Shown in pieces: positions 11,394-22,574 of a DNA stretch of 64,000 bases (positions are counted from its first letter, which is position 1; each line of letters begins with the position of its first letter). The notes under the pieces were generated by a model. The model saw only the letters and a program-made list of their open reading frames with translations. It ran no database searches and was not told the origin of the DNA. The stretch covers positions 5,205,241 to 5,269,240 of the forward strand of contig NC_062213.1 in NCBI RefSeq assembly GCF_902686445.1, written 5' to 3'. The DNA is from Sciurus carolinensis (Eukaryota > Chordata > Mammalia > Rodentia > Sciuridae). The translations under genes and the position numbers were made by a program.

Positions 11394-11640
11394 TTTTTTA
11401 ATTAATTTTTGATTTGTTCTAATTAGTTTTATGTGACAGTAGAATGCATTTATACATTTTGATAGATCATACATAAATGGAGTGTAATCTCTTATTTTTC
11501 TGATTGTACATGTTGCAGGATCACATGGTCATGCAGTCACACATGTACATGAAGTAACAATGTCTGTTTCACTCTACTGTCCTTCCCTCTCCCATACCCC
11601 CTCCCCTACCTTCACCTCTCTCTACTTAATATATGATCAT
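11394..11640 (-). mobile_element. Young-type L1 3'UTR tail nested in older L1
   Basis: The segment starts with a T-run and continues through attagttttatgtgacagta and a C-rich ccttccctctcccatacccc tract, which resembles the C-rich 3'UTR of the squirrel-type L1 at 17241-17500 but belongs to another subfamily. The older L1 resumes at about 11641. Confidence 0.5.
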
Positions 11641-11978
11641 GTACAGTTTACTCTTTTTTAGCAATGTCCAGGTTTACAAAGTAGCCACCATGATATTCAA
11701 TAGATCTGTTGACTTATTTCTACAATCTAACTGAAATTTTGTATTCTTTGACCAATATCTTTCCATCCCTTTCATGACCAACCTCTGGTGATCATTGTTC
11801 TACTTTATTTTTTGAGATTAACTATTTTAGATTTGGCATTACTGTGAGATCATGTGACATTTGTCTTTCTGTACCTGGTTTACTTTATTAGTATTATGTT
11901 CTCCAGGTCATTTATGTTGTTGTAGACCATAGGATTTCTTTTTTTTTTTAAGGTGGAATAGTATCCCATTATGCATAT

Positions 11979-12404
11979 TGGTATGGTTTAGATATGAGGT
12001 ATCCCCCAAAAGTTCATCTGTTAGACTGCAAGAAAATTTAGAGGTGGAATGTTTGGGTTATGTGAATCTTAAGCTCATCAGTGCATTAAATCTCTTAAAT
12101 GGACGAACTTGGTGGTCATTGTAGGCAGGTAGGGTGTGGCTTGAGGAGGTAGCCTACTGCCTTTTGGGTATATATTTTTACCTGATGAGCAGAGTCCATC
12201 TGTGCTCCATGATGGCCATGTCCTGAGCTACTTTCCTCCACTAAATCATTCCGCCATGATATTCTACCTCACCTCGGGCTCAGAGCTATGGAGTTGACTG
12301 GCCGTGGACTGAACCTGTGAAACCTTGAGACAAAATAACCTTTTTCTCCTCTAAGTTGTTTTTGTCAGGTATTTTGGTTACAGTGACAGGAAGATGCCTA
12401 AAAC
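11979..12404 (+). mobile_element. MaLR-type solo LTR
   Basis: The LTR begins near ggtatggtttagatatgagg, contains the gtaggcaggtagggtgtggc block, the ccgccatgatattctacctc block and the end gtttttgtcaggtattttggttacagtgacaggaag. Related copies lie at 26846-27215, 27275-27662, 43781-44250 and 54897-55281. It has no internal coding region, so it is a solo LTR inserted in the old L1. Confidence 0.7.
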
Positions 12405-13092
12405 AGAAGTCAGATGCATGGTTTACAGATACTTTGTCCCATTCAGTCAGTGTCTCTGCACTCCATTTATTGTTTATTACACAATTTTCTACTCTCATGC
12501 AATCCCCTTGTCCATTTTTGCTTTCGCTGCCTATGCTTTTGGGGTCATATCTAGAATTCCCCCCTCCAGAGCAATGGCAAAAGCTCTGCCCTTATATTTT
12601 CTCCTAGTAGTTTCATAGTTTCAAACTTATGTTTAACTCTTTAGTCCATTTTGAGCTGATTTTTGTGTAGGGTGAGATAAGGGTCCAATTTTCTTCTCTT
12701 CTTTGTGGATGTCCAGTTGTCCATCATCATTTAGTGAAAAGGCTGTAATTTCCCCAGGGCACGTTCTTGCCACCTCTGTCAGTTGACTGTGTGGATGGGT
12801 CTCTGGGTTCTGCGTTCTGTTGTGCGAGTCCAGGTGTCTGTTTTGAGCTGGACTCATGCTGCTTTGATCACTGTAGCTTTGCGCTAGACAGCGAGGTCAG
12901 CTGGCATAGTATCTCTACAGCTTTGTTCTTTTTGCTCGAGACTATATGAGCTACTTGGAATAATTTGAACTTCCTAATACATCTTAGGAGTATTTTTCTA
13001 CTTGTGTGAAAAAGTCATTGAAATTTTGATAGGGATTGCATTGAATCTGCAAGTCACCTTGGGTACTATAGGCGTTTTAATAAGAAAGACTC

Positions 13093-13255
13093 TTTCAAGC
13101 CAAGAATGGAGGCTCATAACACACACCCCAGTGCCTGTAGGCAGAGGCAGGAGGATTGCAATTTCCAGCCTGGGCAATGCAGTGACTCTGTTTCAAAATA
13201 AAAAAATTGAAAGGGCTCTTAGTGTAGCTCAGTGGTAGAGTTCCCTGGGTTCAAG
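13093..13255 (+). mobile_element. B1-dID dimeric SINE, degraded
   Basis: The first half shows the 7SL-derived words tggaggctcataacacacac, cagaggcaggaggattgcaa and cagcctgggcaatgcagtga. After an A-rich linker the second half shows the tRNA-derived ID words agggctcttagtgtagctca, gtggtagagtt and ccctgggttcaa. It is inserted in minus-strand L1 ORF2. Confidence 0.75.
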
Positions 13256-13440
13256 AGAACTCTTCCAATCAATGAATACAACATTTCTTTTCATTTATGG
13301 TAAAGTTGTAGGATACAGCATCAACAGAGAGAAATCAGTAACTTTTGTAAGCAGTAATAAGAAACTATCAGAAAATGAATCAAGAACACGATTCTATTTA
13401 AACAAGCATAAGTATATTTAGGAATAGATTTAACCAAAGA

Positions 13441-14264
13441 GCTTTCACTCTCCTGAAGTATGGACTTTTTCTCCCTGCCAACCTTTGGACTCTCTGAACT
13501 CAGCTGGTGGTCCGGCAGGTTCCTGTGTGGTAGTGCAACTTGCTCCCCTTCCTAGGGAGCCCTGACATCTGGAACCACATTTCCCAGAATGCCCTCCTCC
13601 GCTCGGTTCTCTCTTAGGGTTGACCGTGAGAGAAGGTTCCATGGGATTTGGAAGGAGGAAGTGAAGCCACAGTCTTCCTAATGCTCTGAGGGTCTGTGTG
13701 GGGCACCAGGTCCTGTGACAACTGCTCACATCCTCAGAGATGTTCTGGAGGTAGAACCCGGGTCCGAGGCTCCCTCGGCTCCACCAGACCACGCTGTGAA
13801 GCTTTTAAGACTTGGGACAGATTCATGTGCTGTTCCCCGGTCATGGACTCACTGGACCAGGACAAACGTCCTGTGGATTCCAGTTCATCCTTACAATTCA
13901 GTTGTTCCTTGAATTGTGCTACTTCAGACCTAGTTTTTATCTCCAAATATGGGCCTAAATGGCTATAGTGACACTGGAAAAGCAACTTGGACTTTGTCAC
14001 AAGCTCCCAGGTTGACGCCAGAGCTAATCCCTTAACAGGCTTCGTAATATCTCATTTAACATTGTCCTGCTCCTCTGAGCAAACTTGAAATAAAGAAGAT
14101 CCCTGACTCAGACTCAGAGCTTTAAGAGTGCAGTGCACACCATGTCTAAATCCATGAGTTTATAAAGTGGCTAATTATATCAAACAAATAATGGCTTTAT
14201 GTGTGTAGTTGGTTCTGTGTAAGGTAATCCACAGATTCCTAGAAATGACCACTCTGCATTGCTA
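13441..14264. other. Unclassified DNA
   Basis: Overlapping frames occur on both strands (13445-13792 minus, 13696-13968 plus) without any domain. No exon can be supported. Confidence 0.3.
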
Positions 14265-14357
14265 CATTGTGAGCATGTACAAATATGTAGCAACAAAGTT
14301 CACTATTATGTGCAATTATAGTGGACCAATAACAATAAATAAAATAATAAAAAAATC
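14265..14357 (+). mobile_element. L1 3' tail
   Basis: The words gtgagcatgtacaaatatgt, cactattatgtgcaattata and ggaccaataacaataaat, ending in an A-rich tail, match the plus-strand L1 3' end at 50465-50550. Only the 3' tip is present, or the upstream part is too diverged to read. Confidence 0.6.
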
Positions 14358-14914
14358 ACTGTACTATTCAAAATCATAGACCGAAACCCAGAAGACTTAC
14401 AGGAACATGCAGGGTTAGAGGCACAACACACAAAAACTTCATAGTGATGCATTTAAAAACAAAAAAAAAGAAAGAAACTCAAAGTGGTAGCACTGTTTAA
14501 TACATGCAGAATGGTTAAGGTTAGTGGGCCTAGAACTTGGCAGTTGGTGGCAGTTCTGCAGGCTTGTCTGAGAGGAGAGGGGACTTCCTCAGCTGGATGC
14601 CCCTGTCTGCAGACGCCAGTGAGCTCAGGCCATGGTGGGAAACAATACTCCCTCATTCCAGGGTGGTGGCTGGAGCAGTGAGGAGTGGGGAGTTGTGGAT
14701 GTGTCTGAAGGAGGACGTGTTTGATGAGAAACCACACTTGGATTGCAACGGAAAAGACGGAGCTGTGCGTAATGTGACCGACAGGGAGGAGGGAGGAATT
14801 TTCAGGGATCTTTGCACTTGTCCATCTCTAACACAGCTCACTCAGCTCAGAGGGGGAGATGGGTTTAGGATGTAGCCCCAGCACGGAAGATGCCACATGG
14901 CACAGTGTTGAACA

Positions 14915-15025
14915 GGAGGGCGCTGGAGTCGGGCACTTCTGGTCTCTAAACATCCAGGTTCTGAATGGTCTTGGACAACTCACTCCATCCCCCGGAGATT
15001 CTCTTTGAGCTATTCTAGTCCCTTC
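14915..15025 (+). mobile_element. MIR SINE
   Basis: The order gcgctggagtcgggcacttc, ggttctgaatggtcttggac, aactcactccatcccc and attctagtcccttcatca follows the MIR sense core (gagtcagactgcctgggttc, ctgtgtgaccttgggcaagt, cctctctgtgcctcagtttcc). Confidence 0.5.
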
Positions 15026-16836
15026 ATCATAAGATCACCACAATCATCAAAGGAACAGTGCACCCAAGCCAGAGCACTGTGGCCTGCACACAGACACCAA
15101 GGTGAGCACCCACATCACAGGGACCACAGGACTCACATTTTGTTTGGATCACCTCTGCGACACAAAATTTAACTATCAAAAACAGGGAGAGAGAGGCGTC
15201 TGGCAAAGGCACAGCGTGGACGAGGTATCAGGAGCCTGGGCTTCCAGCCCCCAGTCTGTCAAGAACTGAGTGTGCACTCAGGGGCTGCCTCGTCAGTAAA
15301 TGAGTTAGTGATCTCCATCTCAAAGGGCTGCGGGGACCACGAAGTACATACAGCCCCACCTGAAGTGGCCAGCCCGAGCTGGTGTGTCCGTCTCTGTGGG
15401 TGTGAGTTGACACTCAAACTGAATGGGCCAATTTGGCACCAGTCAGGAGCTTTTATGTGGTTTAATGAGGGGAACATCTTGAACAGGATTGAAAAATTGC
15501 TCATTGCCAACCTTTTCCAAGGGACCCCGGATCCTAATGGCTAATAACTCTGGCCTGGCATCCCCCAGAGCCACGCCTTGCTGGGGTGGGAAGAAGTCCC
15601 TTTCAGGAAGTGTGACCGTCAGACCTTAGTACATTTATTTCCAAAGTCTTCAGGCTGCCTAGCAACCACTGAAATTTCTATCCTTTTAAATCTTTTCCTT
15701 CCAAATGCCACCCCGTCACCGAAGCATGCTCCACCCCGCTTGAGAAAAACGAGCATTAGTGGTCATGAGGCTGCACTGTTCCCCGCCCGCTCTCCACCAG
15801 GGAAGTGGAGTCCCACGGCAGAGAGCACCACGGAGGAGCAGGGCTCCCTCCAATAAGTCCATTCCAGCTCTGCCTCACTTCCTCTTCCTGCGTTGAGTGT
15901 TTCTTCTGTGTCCTCAGGTGATCTCAGGTGCAAAGCAGAGGAAGCCCCTCTCCGTTCTGTTTGTACCTCATCGTGCCTTCCTGTGGGTCTTCCCAGGGTG
16001 CCCGCTGGCTCACGCTGAGTCCCAGAGGAGGAGGACCCTATCTGGGCAAACACAGAGATCCGGGCCAGCCCAGGGCCAGCACGCACACCTCTGACTTCTG
16101 AGTCACCGTGTTCCCGTGAGCTGGAGTACCAGTGGGGATAGGCACAGCACGTGGAGGAGCTCAGTCCTGCACACATTTGACCACAGGAGCTCTGTGCACA
16201 CGTGAGGGTCAGATGAGATCTGAGTGGTATGAGATCTGAGGAGCTAGAAGAGGCTACGCTCTACAAGCTGGCCGGCAGGCCTCATCACCTTCGTGCAACA
16301 CACACGTGGGATGGAGGTGCCTGCTGCTGCCAGGTGCAATTGTCTTGACTGTCCCAATTCCATAGCATGTGCAAGTCCAGAACCTCCCTCGGTTTTATAC
16401 AGTGGATGAAGTGTTGACTTCCTCTGCCCCCCTCCTCTTAAACTTGAGTTCTACCTTCTGTTCTCAGATCTGATTCTCCATCATTATGGCTTCAAATGTA
16501 ACTTCGATTCCTCGGTATGTCTTCTTAGGCAACAAAGATACACAAAATTCAAACTCCCATTGAACTTTTAAAAGAACTAATCGTAGGTGCAGGATCAATA
16601 TATCATACGAAACTTCATGGTATATTTGAGTTCTTAAATATGACCCTGGAGCCTTTCCCTTTGTCATTCCCCAAGGAAAATAAAACATTTTTCAGGCCAC
16701 TTAAGGTCAAATGCTAGGAGCTAAATATACAGTAAAGAACAACAAAGGCAAGACTATTCTTTTCAAGAAAGTTACAACGTGTCTTGGGGATGGATATTTT
16801 TAAATAATATAAATAGAAATGCACCTGTAATTGTTT
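15026..16836. other. Unclassified DNA
   Basis: No gene, RNA gene or repeat family is supported. The 137-codon frame at 15763-16176 minus overlaps plus-strand frames of similar quality and carries no domain. Confidence 0.3.
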
Positions 16837-17240
16837 GTTCTGGTTTGAGTAGGGTTTGTCTCCCAGAGGTCCCTGTGCTGGCCAGTGCTGTGACAGTCCT
16901 GGAAGGCAGTGGCACTTTAAGAGGGGGGCTGGACGGGAGGTGGTGGGTCCTGAGGGCTCTCAGGGAGGCACTGATGCTGGGTTAGTCTCTCGCAGGGGAT
17001 TACATCCCACAAGAGCCAGTTATTACAAAGAGGCGAGTGGAGAGCCTGACACTTGCTGGGCCTCTCCCTCCCTCCCTGGCAGGCACCTCTCTTTTGCACA
17101 CACTCCTGCTGCGTGGTACTGTCTGCCATGAGACCCTCACAGAAGCCAGTCATGGCCGGTGTCTTTCTCTTAGGCCTCCAGAACTGTGAGCTAAGTAAAC
17201 CTTTTTTCTTTATAAAGTACTCAGCATTGAATACTTTCTT
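16837..17240 (+). mobile_element. MST/MaLR-like LTR, left part
   Basis: The LTR starts near gttctggtttgagtagggtt, has the gcctccagaactgtgagcta and aagtaaacctttttt 3' motifs typical of MST-type LTRs, and is broken at the L1 target site gaatactttctt (17229-17240). Its last bases continue at 23256-23284. Confidence 0.7.
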
Positions 17241-17510
17241 TTTTTTTTAATTGTAAACAAATGGGATACATGTTGTTTCTCTGTTTGTACATGGAGTAAA
17301 GGCGTACCATTTGTGTAATCATAAATTTACATAGGGTAATGTTGTTTGATTCATTCTGTTATTTTTTCCCTTCCCCTCCACCCCTCCCACCCCTCTTTTC
17401 CCTCTATACACTCCTTCCTTCCTCCACTCTTGCCATCCTCCCTAACCCTAACCCTAACCCTAACCCTAACACGAACCCCTCCCACCCCCCATTATGTGTC
17501 ATCATCCGCT
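17241..17510 (-). other. L1 3'UTR with poly(A), G-rich tract and telomere-like repeats
   Basis: The T-run at 17241-17248 is the poly(A) tail. On the minus strand the segment 17405-17365 is almost pure purine with several GGG runs, the polypurine/G-rich feature commonly seen in L1 3'UTRs. Immediately upstream of it on the element are five telomere-type repeats (17440-17469). Confidence 0.8.
17440..17469 (+). repeat. Five perfect CCCTAA telomere-type repeats
   Basis: Five exact CCCTAA units run from 17440 to 17469, followed by one degenerate unit (cacgaa). They lie inside the L1 3'UTR and give the Asn-Pro and Gly-Leu repeats in the overlapping frames. Whether the array belongs to the L1 subfamily or arose in this copy cannot be told from one copy; the related 3'UTR pieces at 10255-10300 and 8500-8560 lack it. 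Confidence 0.95.
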
Positions 17511-20500
17511 TATCAGTGAGATCATTCATCCTTTGGTTTTTTTGAGATTGGCTTATTTCACTTAACATGATATTCTCCAATTTCATCCATTTGCCTGCAA
17601 ATGCCATAATTTTATTATTCTTTATGGCTGAGTAATATTCCATTGTATATATATATACCACATTTTCTTTATCCATTCATCAATTGAAGGACATCTAGGT
17701 TGGTTCCACAATATGGTTATTGTGAATTGAGCAGCTATGAACATTGATGTGGCTGTATCTCTGTAGTATGCTGATTTTAAGTCCTTTGGGTATAGGCCAA
17801 GGAGTGGGATAGCTGGGTCAAATGGTGGTTCCATTCCAAGCTTTCTGACGAATTTCCAGACTGCTTTCCAGAGTGGCTGCACTAATTTGCAACCCCACCA
17901 GCAACGTATGAGTGTACCTTTTTCCCCACATCCTCGCCAACACCTATTGTTGCTTGTGTTCTTGATAATCGCCATTCTAATTGGGGTGAGATGGAATCAT
18001 AGGGTAGTTTTGATTTGCATTTCTCTTATTACTAGAGATGTTGAACATTTTTTCATATATCTGTTGATTGCTTGTAGGTCTTCTTCTGTGAAGTGTCTGT
18101 TCATATCCTTAGCCCATTTGTTGATTGGATTATTTGTATTCTTGGTGTAGAGTTTTTTGAGTTCTTTGTATATTCTGGAAATTAGCACTCTAACTGAAGT
18201 ATGCGTGGCAAAGATTTTCTCCCACTCTGTAGGCTCTCTGTCACATTACTGATAGTTTCCTTTGCTGAGAGAAAGCTTTTTAGTTTGAATCTATCCCAGT
18301 TGTTGATTCTTGCTTTTATTTCTTGTGCTATGGGAGTCCTGTTAAGGAAGTCTGATCCTAAGCCAACAAGGTGAAGATTTGGACGTACTTTTTCTTCTAT
18401 AAGATGAAGGGTCTCTGGTATGATTCCAAAGTCCTTGATCCATTTTGAGTTGAATTTTGTGCAGGGTGAGAGATAGGGGTTTAATTTAATTCTGTTGCAT
18501 ATGGATTTCCAGTTTTCCCAGCACCATTTGTTGAAGAGGCTATCTTTTCTCCATTGCATATTTTTTGGCCCCTTTGTCTGATATGAGAAAATTGTATGTA
18601 TTTGGGTTTGTGTCCATGTCCTCTATTCTGAACCATTGATCTACCTGTCTATTTTGGTACCAATACCATGCCATTTTTGTTACTATTGCTTTGTAGTATA
18701 GCTGAAGTTCTGGTATTGCGATACCCCTTGCTTTGCTCTTTCTGCTAAGGATTGCTTTAGATATTCTGGGTTTCTTATTCTTCCAGATGAATTTCATAAT
18801 TGCTTGCTCTATTTCTGTAAGGTATGTCATTGGGATTTTAATTGGAATTGCATTGAATTCGTATAGCACTTTTGGTAGTATGGCCATTTTGACAATATTA
18901 ATTCTGCCTATCCAAGAACATGGGAGACCTTTCCATTTTCTAAGATTTTCTTTAATTTCTTTCTTTAGTGTTCTGTAGTTCTCATTGTAGAGGTCTTTCA
19001 CCTCTTTTGTGAGATTGATTCCCAAGTATTTTATTTTTTTCGATGCTATTGTGAATGGGGTAGTTTTCCTAACTTCTCTTTCTGAAGATTCATCACTTAT
19101 GTATAAAAATGCATTGGATTTATGAGCATTGATCTTGTAACCTGCTACTTTACTGAATTCACTTATGAGTTCTAAAAGTTTTCTGGTGGAATTTCCGGGT
19201 TCCTCTAAATATATAATCATGTCATCAGCGAACAGGGATACTTTGAGTTCTTCTTTTCCTATTCGTATCCCTTTAATTTCTTTGGTTTGTTTAATTGCTC
19301 TGGCTAGAGTTTCAAGGACAATGTTGAATAGAAGTGGTGAAAGAGGGCATCCCTGCCTTGCTCCAGTTTTTAGGGGGAATGCTTTCAGTTTTTCACCTTT
19401 TAGAATGATATTGGCCATGGGCTTAGAGTAGATGGCCTTTATAATGTTAAGGAATGTTCCCACTATCCCTATATTTTCTAGTGTTTTGAGTATGAAGGGG
19501 TGCTGTATTTTATCAAATTCTTTTTCTGCATCTATCGAAATAATCATGTGAGTCTTAACTTTAAGACTGTTGATATGGTGAATGACATTTATTGATTTCC
19601 GGATGTTGAACCAACTTTGCATCCCTGGGATAAAACCCACTTGATCGTGGTGCACTATCTTTTTAATATACTTTTGTATGTGATTTGCTAAAATTTTGTT
19701 GAGAATTTTTGTGTCGATGTTCATTAAGGATATTGGTCTGAAATTTTCTTTCCTTGATGTGTCTCTGTCTGTTTTAGGTATCAGGGTGATATTGGCTTCA
19801 TAGAATGAGTTTGGGAGGGTTCCCTCCTCTTCTATTTCATGGAATACTTTGAGGAGTATTGGAATGAGCTCTTCTTTAAAGTTTTTGTAGAACTCGACTG
19901 AGAACCCATCTGGTCCCGGACTTTTCTTTGTTGGTAGGCTTTTGATGACCTCTTCTATTTCATTGCTTGAAATTGATGTATTTAATTTGTGTATGTCCTC
20001 CTGGTTCAGTTTAGGTAATTCATATGTCTCTAAAAACTTGTTGATGTCTTTGAGGTTTTCTGTTTTGTTGTAGTATAGATTTTCAAAATAGCTTCTAATT
20101 ATGTTTTGTACTTCACTAGTGTCTGTAGTGATATTTCCTTGTTCATTCAGAATTTTAGTAATTTGAGTTTTCTCCCTCTTTCTCTGTTAGTGTGGCTAAG
20201 GGTTTATCAATTTTGTTTATTTTTTCAAAGAACCAACTCTTTATTTTGTTAATTTTTTTTATTGTTTCTTTTGTTTCAATTTCGTTGATTTCAGCTCTGA
20301 TTTTAACTATTTCATGTCTTCTACTTTTGGTGTTGGTCTGCTCTTCTTTTTCTAGGGCTTTGAGCTGTAGTGTTAAGTCGTTTATTTGTTGATTTTTACT
20401 TCTTTTGTTGAATGTGCTTCATGAAATAAATCTTCCTCTAAGTACTGTTTTCATAGTGTCCCAGAGATTTTGATATGATGTGTCTTTGTTCTCGTTTACT

Positions 20501-21333
20501 TCTAAGAATTTTTAAATTTCCCTCCTGATGTCTTCTGTTATCCATTCATCATATAATAGTGTATTATTTAATCTCCAGGTATTGGAGAAGTTCCTGTTGT
20601 TTATTCTGTCATTTATTTCTAATTTCTATCCATTATGGTCTGATAGAATACAAGGTAGTATCTCTGTCTTCCCGTATTTGCTAACAGTAGCTGTGTGGCA
20701 TAAAATATGGTCTATTTTAGAGAAAGATCCATGTGCTGCTGAGAAGAAAGTGTATTCGTTCTTTGTTGGATGGTATATTCTATATATGTCCATTAAGTCT
20801 AAATTGTTGATTGTGTTATTGAGATATATGGTTTCTTTATTCAATTTTTGTTTGGACGATCTATCCAGTGGTGAGAGAGGTGTGTTAAAATCACCTAATA
20901 TTATTGTGTTGTGGTCTATTTGATTTCTGGAATTGAGAAGGATTTGTTTGACGTACGTGGAGGAGCCAATGTTTGGGGCATAGATATTTATGATTGTTAT
21001 GTCTTGCTGATTTATGCTTCCCTTAAGCAGTATGTAATGTCCTTCTTTATCCCTTCTGACTAGTTTTGGCTTGAAGTCCACATTATCTGAAATGAGGATG
21101 GATACTCCAGCTTTTTTGCTGTGTCTGTGTCCATGGTATGTTTTTTCCCATCCTTTTACCTTTAGTCTATGGATATCTCTTTCTATGAGATGAGTCTCTT
21201 GCAGGCAGCATATTGTTGGATTTTTCTTTTTAATCCAATCTGCCAGTCTATGTCTTTTGATTGATGAGTTCAGGCCATTAACTTTCAGGGTTATTATTGT
21301 GATATAATTTGTATTCCCAGTCATTTGACTCAT
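17510..21333 (-). pseudogene. L1 ORF2, broken (endonuclease and reverse transcriptase)
   Basis: ORF2 encodes the enzyme that nicks target DNA and reverse transcribes the L1 RNA. The start ATG is at 21333, 47 bases after ORF1. The N-terminal 235 codons (to 20626) carry the apurinic-type endonuclease motifs: NGLNS near residue 18, QETHL near 45, NIYAPN, GDFNTPL, and SDHNG at the end. A stop follows SDHNG, and more in-frame stops occur near 20515 and 20420, with a frameshift near 20180. The reverse transcriptase lies mainly in an open frame from about 20170 to 18540 and includes [32 protein letters not shown] and the catalytic FADD near 19220. Further frameshifts occur near 18550, 18185, 17990 and 17660, splitting the C-terminal cysteine-rich region (frame 17622-17975 has [10 protein letters not shown] and RCWWGC). 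At about 17538 a seven-A run shifts the last codons relative to the copy at 10302-10676. It is a dead copy. Confidence 0.93.
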
Positions 21334-21380
21334 TTTTGTTTTTTGACATGATTTGGTTTCTCCTTTATTTGGCTATTCCT

Positions 21381-22431
21381 TTAGGCTAGTTCCTCCCGTT
21401 GCTGATTTGCATTGTTGCTTTTCATCTCTTCCTCATGGAATATTTTGCTGAGAATGTCCTGTGACGCCAGCTTTCTTTTTGTAAATTCTTTTAGCTTTTG
21501 TTTATCATGGAAGGATTTTATTTTGTCATCAAATCTGAAAGTAAGTTTTGCTGGGTATAAGATTCTTGGTTGGCATCCGTTTTCTTTCGGGGCTTGGTAA
21601 ATGTTGTTCCAGGCCCTTCTAGCTTTTAGGGTCTGGATTGAAAAATCTGCTGATATTCTTATTGGTTTCCCCCTGAATGTAATTTGATTCTTTTCTCTTG
21701 CAGCCTTTAAAATTCTGTCTTTATTTTGTATGTTAGGTATTTTCATAATAATGTGCCTTGGTGTGGGTCTGTTGTAATTTTGTTTATTTGGAGTCCTATA
21801 AGCCTCTTGTACCTGGTTTTCCATTTCATTCTTCAGATCCGGGAAATTTTCTGATATTATTTCATTGAATTGATTGTTCATTCCTTTGGTTTGTTTCTTT
21901 AAGCCTTCCTCAATCCCAATAATTCTTAAATTTGGCCTTTTCATGATATCCCATAATTCTTGTAGATTCTGTTCATGATTTCTTATCATCTTCTCTGTTT
22001 GGTCAATTTTATTTTCAAGATTAAATGTTTTGTCTTTAATGTCTGAGGTTCTGTCTTCCAGGTGTTCTATCCTATTGGTTATGCTCTCTATGGAGTTTTT
22101 AACTTGGTTTATTGTTTCCTTCATTTCAAGGATTTCTGTTTGTTTTCTTTTTTCAGTATCTCTCTTTATTGAAATGATCTTTTGCTTCCCACATTTGCTC
22201 TTTTAACTGTTGATTGGTGCGATCATTTAATGCCTGCATTTGCTCTTTCATCTCCTCCTTCAAAGCCTACTTTTGCTCTTTCATCTCCTCGTTTGCTTCC
22301 CTGATTGTTTTAATTATGTACGTTCTGAACTCCCTTTCTGACATTTCTTCTGTTGTGCTGTCATTGGGTGTTATTGATATAGTATCTAGTATAGTATATG
22401 TTTGGGACATTTTCTTCCCTGGTTTTCTCAT
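21381..22431 (-). pseudogene. L1 ORF1, broken (RNA-binding chaperone)
   Basis: ORF1 encodes the coiled-coil, RNA-binding protein that coats L1 RNA. I place its start at the ATG at 22429-22431 (Met-Arg-Lys-Pro-Gly-Lys-Lys), because the frame continues into a glutamate/lysine-rich segment typical of ORF1, and the stop is at 21381-21383. The span of 1051 bases is two short of 351 codons. Two lesions explain this: an in-frame TAG where a Gln codon is expected near 22267, and an apparent 2-base loss in a GA-rich run near 22165. The remaining 247-codon frame (21381-22124) shows heptad-rich coiled coil (NRIEHLEDRTSDIKDK), the RNA-recognition part (LRIIGIEEG near residue 77) and the C-terminal domain (PRHIIMKIPNIQNKDRILKA, FRGKPIRISADFS, LTFRFDD). 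The domain order is standard for L1 ORF1. Confidence 0.9.
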
Positions 22432-22574
22432 ATTGGTCAGATATCAGTGGGACTCTGAGATATTGCAGATTTCCTTATTGGCTTATAGTGTCCCTGTAGA
22501 TTTCCAGTAGGTCTTCAGTAGCCTAAAGTCTTGGAGGAACTTGATAATGCAGTGCTTCCAAAGAAAGCTGCCCC

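Larger units (their letters stand above)
11255..13440 (-). mobile_element. Old L1, 3' part, with several nested insertions
   Basis: Minus-strand L1 pieces lie at 11255-11393 and 11641-11978 (3'UTR and ORF2 end, including aatagatctgttgacttatt and ctggtgatcattgttctact), and 12405-13085 and about 13260-13300 (ORF2, including ttagtccattttgagctgat and attgcattgaatctgcaagt). They are separated by a younger L1 tail, a MaLR LTR and a SINE. From about 13305 to 13440 the sequence is L1 ORF2 in plus orientation (gttgtaggatacagcatcaa to ggaatagatttaaccaaaga), so the 5' end appears inverted. Confidence 0.7.

Noticed and set aside
17440..17469. True chromosome end or fusion point
   Set aside because: Only five units, embedded in an L1 3'UTR with normal sequence on both sides.
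18733..18978. Plus-strand hydrophobic frames across the L1 (also 19165-19431, 20192-20392, 20528-20923, 22214-22510, 3374-3565)
   Set aside because: They are antisense translations of L1 ORF1/ORF2; the same hydrophobic peptide recurs at another L1 copy (3374-3565 and 19165-19431).
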